Positions 1-4,203 of a stretch of 5,955 bases of DNA are shown here, in pieces. Origin of the DNA: CAZEUZ01 sp964515805 (lineage in GTDB: Bacteria > Pseudomonadota > Gammaproteobacteria > Pseudomonadales > Cellvibrionaceae); NCBI GenBank assembly GCA_964515805.1, contig CAZEUZ010000060.1, positions 1 through 5,955 of the forward strand. Direction: 5' to 3'. The translations under genes and the position numbers were made by a program. A model generated the notes under the pieces. The model did not search any database. It was not told the origin of the DNA and saw only the letters and a program-made list of their open reading frames with translations. Within the stretch, counting starts at the first letter, position 1. Each line of letters opens with the position of its first letter.

Positions 1-656
1 CGAATTTCAGACCCTATCACCGGGGTGCGCCCCAAACCGCCGCCGACAAACACTTTAAAGCCAATTTCATTATTTTCATTGATGACTAATTGCAGCCCAA
101 TATCATGCACCAATATGGCGGCGCGATCAGTGGTCACAGATCCAGTGATCGCTATTTTGAATTTGCGCGGCAGAAAAGCAAACTCCGGGTGAAAGCTCGA
201 CCACTGGCGAATAATCTCACAGTACGGACGTGGATCGACAATTTCATCAGCGATGATACCGGCGAATTGATCCGAGGTAATGTTGCGGATGCAGTTACCA
301 CTCGATTGTGTGGCATGCATTTCCACTTTGGCTAATTCAGATAAAATATCGGGGACTTCTTCTAATTTTGGCCAGTTGAACTGAATGTTCTGCCGGGTAC
401 TCACATGACAATAACCCTTGTCGTAATGGCGGGCGATGTGGGCCAGACACCGGAGTTGACAGCTATTTAGCATGCCATAGGGAACGTTGACGCGTAACAT
501 CGGCGCCAAACGTTGTATGTAGAGGCCATTTTGCAAGCGTAACGGTAAAAATTCTTCTTCTTTCATTTGGCCAGCGAGATAACGTTCCGTCTGGCTGCGG
601 AATTGAACCATGCGCTGTTGAAGAATTTGGCGATCATATTGATCGTACTGATACAT
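1..656 (-). CDS. cysI: Sulfite reductase hemoprotein, CysI type (N-terminal part; gene continues past the left edge)
   Basis: The visible 218 codons read without a stop from an ATG at 656-654 to the window edge. The enzyme class reduces sulfite to sulfide with six electrons during cysteine synthesis in the cytoplasm, using siroheme coupled to a 4Fe-4S cluster. Seen here are the N-terminal ferredoxin-like half-domain (LRLQNGLYIQRLAPMLRV, residues 39-56; STRQNIQFNW, 86-95) and the start of the siroheme domain. Residues matching the anion-binding set of E. coli CysI are R124 in GNCIRNIT and K165/K167 in LPRKFK. A glycine-rich VGGGLG follows at 204-209. The cluster cysteines lie in the missing C-terminal part, so intactness cannot be judged. 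The N-terminus resembles the Pseudomonas-type protein of about 550 residues rather than the enterobacterial flavoprotein partner subunit. A related nitrite reductase is the main alternative, but the long N-terminal match favours sulfite reductase. Confidence 0.88.
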   Translation of the reverse strand, partial: MYQYDQYDRQILQQRMVQFRSQTERYLAGQMKEEEFLPLRLQNGLYIQRLAPMLRVNVPYGMLNSCQLRCLAHIARHYDKGYCHVSTRQNIQFNWPKLEEVPDILSELAKVEMHATQSSGNCIRNITSDQFAGIIADEIVDPRPYCEIIRQWSSFHPEFAFLPRKFKIAITGSVTTDRAAILVHDIGLQLVINENNEIGFKVFVGGGLGRTPVIGSEI

Positions 657-688
657 AAGCTTATTTTGTCTCGTTGTTAAAGCAATCT

Positions 689-717
689 ACTATATACACA
701 ATGGTTTTTCAGTTCAA
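689..717 (-). promoter_or_regulatory. Candidate sigma-70 promoter for cysI
   Basis: On the minus strand a TTGAAC -35 box (717-712) and a TATAGT -10 box (694-689) are separated by exactly 17 bases, with about 32 bases from the -10 box to the cysI ATG. The -10 box matches consensus at 5 of 6 positions and the -35 box at 4 of 6. I could not recognise a CysB site, so sulfur control is not shown by the sequence. Confidence 0.4.
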
Positions 718-893
718 AATATTTTTGAGCAATTTGGGATGCGTTGATCTAGAATGTAAAATTTTATCCATGATATTTATCTGCATTCTGCGATACCATC
801 AAATAGTTACCAATCAGCTGATCGCCGAACATTAAGCCGGACCGTTTTTTTTTGACTTCGTATAAAATTTTTTAAAAGAGCTTATTTGGAAAT

Positions 894-1355
894 ATGAAAG
901 AAGATTTTCACTTACATCAGAGTTTTGTGTTTTGGATAAATCGCCTATCAGGACTGATGCAGGATCATTTCAACCAACAGTTAAGTCAATATGAAGTGAC
1001 GTGGCCGCAGTGGATGGTGCTCAACGTGCTCTACCATAATTTGGGGCAAACACCTGTAAAGATAGCGGAATGTATCGGAGTTGACCGGTCGACAATTACC
1101 CGATTGGTGGATCGCCTTGAGAATAAAGGTTTCGTTGAGAGAGAACACGACAAATTAGACCGCCGTTCTATCAAGTTGCACATTACCGATTCAGGCAAAC
1201 AAATAATGAACAGCATTAACGATTTAGCAAAGCGGCATCAAGCACATTTTTTAAAAGATTTACACAGTTCCGAACAACGGGCGCTGAAAGGCGAATTACA
1301 AAAAATGTTACGTGCGGGAGGTATTGATGCTATCGAAACTTGGAAAAGGATATAA
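894..1355 (+). CDS. MarR-family transcriptional regulator
   Basis: A 153-residue protein with the size and layout of a MarR dimer. An N-terminal dimerisation helix (residues 5-30) leads to a winged helix-turn-helix. The recognition part is TPVKIAECIGVDRSTITRLV (53-72), followed by DRLENKGFVERE and a wing with the family DxR pattern (DKLDRRSIKLHITDSG, 86-101), then a C-terminal dimerisation helix. Such proteins usually bind palindromes near their own promoter and release DNA on binding a small ligand or on cysteine oxidation. This protein has one cysteine (C60), inside the helix-turn-helix. The ATG at 894 gives a full-length N-terminus; its ribosome site is weak (GGA at 888-890 is only 3 bases away, and AAAAGAG at 874-880 is too far). 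It is divergent from cysI and convergent with the DUF2970 gene, so autoregulation or control of cysI is possible. The ligand and targets are unknown; no sequence feature picks out a named subfamily. Confidence 0.9.
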   Translation: MKEDFHLHQSFVFWINRLSGLMQDHFNQQLSQYEVTWPQWMVLNVLYHNLGQTPVKIAECIGVDRSTITRLVDRLENKGFVEREHDKLDRRSIKLHITDSGKQIMNSINDLAKRHQAHFLKDLHSSEQRALKGELQKMLRAGGIDAIETWKRI

Positions 1356-1399
1356 CGCTCTGCGCTAAGATGGTAACTCTTCAATCGCCTGCTTTTAGT

Positions 1400-1612
1400 T
1401 TAGGTATTTGCCGACAGAATTAAGTTAACTATTGTGATAATAGTAACAATAAAAAGTACAGTAAAAACAACACCTGTTATTAAGTAGATAGTCATATTTC
1501 CATGGGTAAAATCCTGCTCGCGGTTACGGTTGTTCTGCACGCCAAATGCAGCCGCTAGAGTGCTTAGTACAACATGCCATATACCGGGCTTATTAGATTT
1601 TTTAGTTTTCAT
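1400..1612 (-). CDS. Small DUF2970-family membrane protein
   Basis: A 70-residue protein with the DUF2970 arrangement. A short basic N-terminus (MKTKKSNKPG) precedes an amphipathic stretch, IWHVVLSTLAAAFGVQ (residues 11-26). The family-like polar motif NRNREQDFTHG follows (28-38), and a single membrane helix spans about 42-66 (IYLITGVVFTVLFIVTIITIVNLIL). The family occurs in gamma- and betaproteobacteria and, to my knowledge, has no assigned function. The likely topology is one inner-membrane span with the charged part in the cytoplasm, but this is inferred only from the lysine-rich N-terminus. It is transcribed against marR, with 44 bases between the two stop codons, and away from nfuA, with which it shares a 137-base upstream region. 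No clear Shine-Dalgarno or promoter was found for it. Conservation of the motif order, rather than context, makes this a real gene. Confidence 0.82.
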   Translation of the reverse strand: MKTKKSNKPGIWHVVLSTLAAAFGVQNNRNREQDFTHGNMTIYLITGVVFTVLFIVTIITIVNLILSANT

Positions 1613-1749
1613 ATTACTGTTTCACGCTGTTATTTGCGTTACTAGCCTATGCCTCAATGAGTGCGAAATGGCTCTTACTTTGCTATCATTCTGAATCATA
1701 GCGTTATTGTTAGATCAATACTATATCCAAAGTAAATTACAGGCTTTTT

Positions 1750-2328
1750 ATGGTCACTATCAGCGAATCAGCTCAAGAATATCTATTGGAATTGCTAAAA
1801 ACGCAAGAGACGGAAGGTATGGCCATCCGCATGTTCGTAGATAATCCGGGCACACCTCAGGCGGAAACGTGTATCGCTTACTGTCGGCCGGGAGAAGAAG
1901 AGGTGGACGATATTATCGTCGAATTCAACAGTTTCAAAGCCTATTTCGAAAATCGCAGTATACCTTTTTTAAAGGACGCAAGTGTTGACTACTCACAAGA
2001 CCGCATGGGCGGACAGTTAACTATTCGCGCACCCAACTCCAAAATGCCGCAAATAAACGATGACGGTCCTTTAGAAGATAAAGTGAACTATATTCTATAT
2101 AACGAAATTAATCCCGGATTGGCAGCGCACGGTGGCCAAGTAAGCCTAGTGGAGTTGACTGACGATAATTATGCAGTACTGCAATTCGGCGGCGGCTGCC
2201 AGGGGTGTAGTGCTGTCGATCTCACTCTAAAAGAGGGTGTTGAGAAAACGCTAATGCAACAACTCCCTGAAATTCAAGGCGTCAGAGATATGACGGACCA
2301 TACTGATAGAACCAATGCCTATTACTAG
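1750..2328 (+). CDS. nfuA: Fe-S biogenesis scaffold/carrier NfuA
   Basis: NfuA receives 4Fe-4S clusters from the assembly machinery and hands them to target enzymes in the cytoplasm, especially under oxidative stress or iron shortage. The 192 residues compare with 191 in E. coli. Residues 1-95 form the degenerate A-type carrier domain, which helps target clients. Residues 105-180 form the Nfu domain with the cluster-binding GGGCQGCS motif (C150 and C153) after INPGLAAHGGQVSL. The end, DHTDRTNAYY, matches the conserved family tail, so the gene is intact. In the N-terminal domain the cysteines are C41 and C45 (AETCIAYC), as in Pseudomonas; E. coli has AECGVSYC, with one cysteine shifted by a position. 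The start is set by the family N-terminus and by AGG at 1741-1743, six bases upstream. The methyltransferase gene begins six bases after the stop, suggesting a shared transcript. No clear sigma-70 or IscR site was found upstream. Confidence 0.96.
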   Translation: MVTISESAQEYLLELLKTQETEGMAIRMFVDNPGTPQAETCIAYCRPGEEEVDDIIVEFNSFKAYFENRSIPFLKDASVDYSQDRMGGQLTIRAPNSKMPQINDDGPLEDKVNYILYNEINPGLAAHGGQVSLVELTDDNYAVLQFGGGCQGCSAVDLTLKEGVEKTLMQQLPEIQGVRDMTDHTDRTNAYY

Positions 2329-2334
2329 AGACCT

Positions 2335-3180
2335 ATGAAATCTTTCCCAGGGTTGCTGAATCGCTTTTTTGTATGGCTTCAACGATCAGATATAAAAGGA
2401 AAATATAGCTTTTATAAGAAAACAAAGGATTTTTTTTCAGACAAGCTAATTATTCATGATTCAGCTGCAGGAAAATTTGCCGTTCCATATGATCAATGGT
2501 GTTTTTGGCAGACTCGAGGACCGGCAAATTATTATCTAGAAGAACTGGCTCCTTTTTGCTCAGCAATTAACGATTATTTGGGTGAGTTTGACTTTATAGA
2601 TTTAGGAGCAGATGTAGGTGTTGTCAGTCATTTAGTTGCCAATAATTGCTGTAAAAACCAAGTTATTTATGCGTTTGAACCTAACCCGATTTCATTTAAG
2701 ATTTTAGAAAAAAATAGTCAGTCTTCCCTTAACAGATTTTTAGCAATTAACAAGGCTATTTCAAGTTTTAATGGAGTTGCTAAGTTTATCTTCGATGATT
2801 CGGTTAAATCTGATCATGAGGGCCATCTTGAAATTAATCGAACAGGTTCTACAGCAGTCTCTACTTTAGACAATGCACTTCAAAAAATTACTCTAAACTC
2901 CGATCTTGCGATAAAAATTGATGTGGAAGGACAAGAAGCTGAGATATTCAAGGGAGCACAATCTACACTGAAAAAGTGTGAAAAAGCAGTTATTTTGTTA
3001 GAAATTCATCCAGATACACTAGAACGTGACAGACTTACGCCTGAAGACCTTTTTGCTGCTGTGGAATCAATTCGAAAGTGTCGATGGTACGTCCCTCTTC
3101 TGGATAAAACGTTTGACCGTTCAGTACCTTTCTTTGAGCAGTTCCCGATTCAACAATACGACTTAATCGGCTACATTTAA
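2335..3180 (+). CDS. FkbM-family SAM-dependent methyltransferase
   Basis: A 281-residue methyltransferase of the FkbM type, a family that usually O-methylates sugars or other hydroxyls in glycans and natural products. SAM motif I is IDLGADVGVVS (residues 88-98), where the family usually has D-GAN-G, so an aspartate replaces the asparagine at 93. The acidic loop YAFEPNP (112-118) should hold the SAM ribose. The family signature AIKIDVEGQEAEIFKGA is at 192-208 and LLEIHP at 221-226. There is no signal peptide or membrane segment, so it should act in the cytoplasm. About 75 residues precede motif I and do not resemble a domain I know. The gene starts six bases after nfuA with only a weak AGAG site (2327-2330), consistent with translation depending on nfuA readthrough. 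GC is about 36% (305 of 840 bases from 2341 to 3180) against about 45% in nfuA, which suggests horizontal acquisition. No glycosyltransferase or other surface-polysaccharide gene is visible, so the substrate is unknown. Confidence 0.9.
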   Translation: MKSFPGLLNRFFVWLQRSDIKGKYSFYKKTKDFFSDKLIIHDSAAGKFAVPYDQWCFWQTRGPANYYLEELAPFCSAINDYLGEFDFIDLGADVGVVSHLVANNCCKNQVIYAFEPNPISFKILEKNSQSSLNRFLAINKAISSFNGVAKFIFDDSVKSDHEGHLEINRTGSTAVSTLDNALQKITLNSDLAIKIDVEGQEAEIFKGAQSTLKKCEKAVILLEIHPDTLERDRLTPEDLFAAVESIRKCRWYVPLLDKTFDRSVPFFEQFPIQQYDLIGYI

Positions 3181-3334
3181 AATATTTACTTCGCTTGATT
3201 GATAGAATTGCAAAGACCATATATCAATTGCTTTACAAAGTGCTCCGATCAGTTAATTAAGTTTTTCAATGGTACCCATTAGCTTAATCAAATATGAATT
3301 TTTGTTGAAAAGTGGCATATTTGGAAATTAAATT

Positions 3335-3346
3335 GAGAGAGGAAAT
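3335..3346 (+). promoter_or_regulatory. Strong ribosome binding site that sets the glutaredoxin start
   Basis: The purine tract GAGAGAGGAAAT contains AGGA at 3340-3343, seven bases before the ATG at 3351. An in-frame GTG at 3312 lies upstream of this tract and would put 13 extra residues in front of the conserved glutaredoxin beginning (MQHFTIFGR). The ATG is therefore the preferred start. Confidence 0.8.
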
Positions 3347-3350
3347 AAAT

Positions 3351-3620
3351 ATGCAGCACTTTACAATATTTGGTCGACAGTCTTGTGGCTATTGTCATAG
3401 GGCAAAAGATCTGTTGGAGAGGAAGCAGTACGACTTTAGTTGGGTGGACATTGAAAAAGAGAGGATTACCAAAGCTGATCTCGAAGAAACGGTGGGCAAG
3501 CCCGTATTGACTGTTCCGCAAATCTTCCATGGCGAAACGCATATTGGTGGATATACCGAACTGGATCAATACGTTAAAGAACTGGGAGAAACTACCCTCG
3601 GCAGCCAAGAAGTCGCTTAA
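3351..3620 (+). CDS. grxA: Glutaredoxin, GrxA-like (class I dithiol)
   Basis: An 89-residue cytoplasmic thiol-disulfide oxidoreductase that uses glutathione to reduce protein disulfides and supplies electrons to enzymes such as ribonucleotide reductase. The thioredoxin-like fold shows IFGRQSCGYCHRAKDLL, with active-site C12 and C15 as CGYC, then the cis-proline motif TVPQIF (residues 54-59, P56) and the glutathione-binding GGYTEL (66-71). The protein aligns along its length with E. coli GrxA (85 residues), including ITKADLEETVGKPV near 39-52. E. coli has CPYC, so the proline is replaced by glycine here. The start at 3351 rests on the strong ribosome site. The gene follows a 170-base AT-rich gap after the methyltransferase and ends just before a hairpin terminator, so it may be transcribed alone. 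GrxC is the alternative name, but the GrxA-like ITKxDLxxxxGKPVxTVPQIF block argues against it. Confidence 0.92.
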   Translation: MQHFTIFGRQSCGYCHRAKDLLERKQYDFSWVDIEKERITKADLEETVGKPVLTVPQIFHGETHIGGYTELDQYVKELGETTLGSQEVA

Positions 3621-3638
3621 CGTCAAATTGTTAATAAA

Positions 3639-3676
3639 TTAAAAAAACAGGGACCACACGGTCCCTGTTTTTTTAA
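3639..3676. terminator. Bidirectional rho-independent terminator between grxA and ccmG
   Basis: A perfect hairpin: 3639-3655 pairs with 3660-3676 (17 bp) around the loop ACAC. The GC-rich core is CAGGGACC/GGTCCCTG, flanked by seven A on the left and seven T on the right. It therefore ends transcription on the plus strand with a T run and on the minus strand with the complement of the A run. It serves both the glutaredoxin gene (stop at 3620) and ccmG, whose stop codon (3675-3673) lies inside the 3' arm. Confidence 0.95.
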
Positions 3677-4200
3677 GGCCTTAATTTTTCTAGGATCGGC
3701 AAGAATTTTTCTTTCCAGACACGTTCATCAACAACACCGATGTGTTTAAACCGGATCATACCTTGTTGGTCGACAATATAGGTCTCTGGAGCGCCAGTAA
3801 CACCTAGATCAATACCCAAACGACCATCTTTATCAACGATACTCAACCGATAGGGATTACCTAAATCCTTCAACCAGGTCCGGGCTGACACTGGATCATC
3901 CTTATAGTTGATACCAAAAATAACAATACCCTGCTCCTTCAGTTGATTGAGGAAAGGATGCTCAACACGGCAACTGATACACCAGGTGGCCCAGACATTG
4001 ACCAATGAGATTTGGCCGGAAAAAATACCTTTGTCCACTCGTTGTTGTTCGTTGTCCAAACGACCTAACTGGAAAGATGGAAAAGGCCTATCAGTTAATG
4101 CAGACGGCACTTCGCCGGGATCTAAACGCAAGCCGAACCAAAAAAAAGTGCTTAGTACGATAAATAACAATAGCGGGATAAATAATTTGATGCGATTCAT
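3673..4200 (-). CDS. ccmG: Cytochrome c maturation thioredoxin CcmG (DsbE)
   Basis: A periplasmic, membrane-anchored thioredoxin-like protein that keeps the heme-binding cysteines of apocytochrome c reduced before heme attachment, using electrons from the DsbD-type transmembrane reductase. Counting from the ATG at 4200 it has 175 residues, close to the family size. A single N-terminal membrane anchor lies at about 6-22 (LFIPLLLFIVLSTFFWF). The thioredoxin domain carries NVWATWCISC (residues 68-77, C74 and C77) and GAPETY with cis-P138 (136-141). The match to E. coli DsbE is strong through GINYKDD and LGNPYRLS. The active site reads WCISC where the usual form is WCPTC, so the proline is lost. 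The ATG overlaps the ccmF stop codon by one base; a GTG at 4203 would add one residue. No ccmH follows: the coding sequence ends inside a terminator. Confidence 0.95.
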   Translation of the reverse strand: MNRIKLFIPLLLFIVLSTFFWFGLRLDPGEVPSALTDRPFPSFQLGRLDNEQQRVDKGIFSGQISLVNVWATWCISCRVEHPFLNQLKEQGIVIFGINYKDDPVSARTWLKDLGNPYRLSIVDKDGRLGIDLGVTGAPETYIVDQQGMIRFKHIGVVDERVWKEKFLPILEKLRP

Positions 4201-4203
4201 CAC
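4198..4203 (-). promoter_or_regulatory. Overlapping ccmF stop and ccmG start (translational coupling)
   Basis: On the minus strand GTGATG contains the ccmF stop TGA (4202-4200) and the ccmG start ATG (4200-4198), sharing one base. The only good Shine-Dalgarno-like AGGAAG lies about 16 bases upstream of the ATG, inside ccmF, which is too far for normal initiation. Coupled reinitiation is the likely mode. Confidence 0.7.

Noticed and set aside
90..335. Plus-strand open frame of 81 codons
   Set aside because: It lies entirely inside the cysI coding frame on the other strand and resembles no family.
1356..1399. Terminator between the convergent marR and DUF2970 genes
   Set aside because: No stable stem followed by a T run could be found in these 44 bases.
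1697..1725. Imperfect inverted repeat ATAG...CTAT upstream of nfuA as an IscR or OxyR site
   Set aside because: Only the outer four bases and a few inner positions are symmetric, and the conserved inner bases of the known IscR type 1 site are absent.
3305..3333. TTGAAA and TTAAAT, 17 bases apart, as the grxA promoter
   Set aside because: Transcription would begin inside the ribosome binding site, leaving too little leader; the -10 match is also only 4 of 6.
3312..3350. Longer glutaredoxin start at the GTG at 3312
   Set aside because: It lacks a ribosome site, adds 13 residues absent from GrxA proteins, and would place the strong GAGAGAGGA site inside the coding region.
3288..3626. Minus-strand open frame of 112 codons opposite grxA
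   Set aside because: It is antisense to a well-supported glutaredoxin and shows no recognisable domain.
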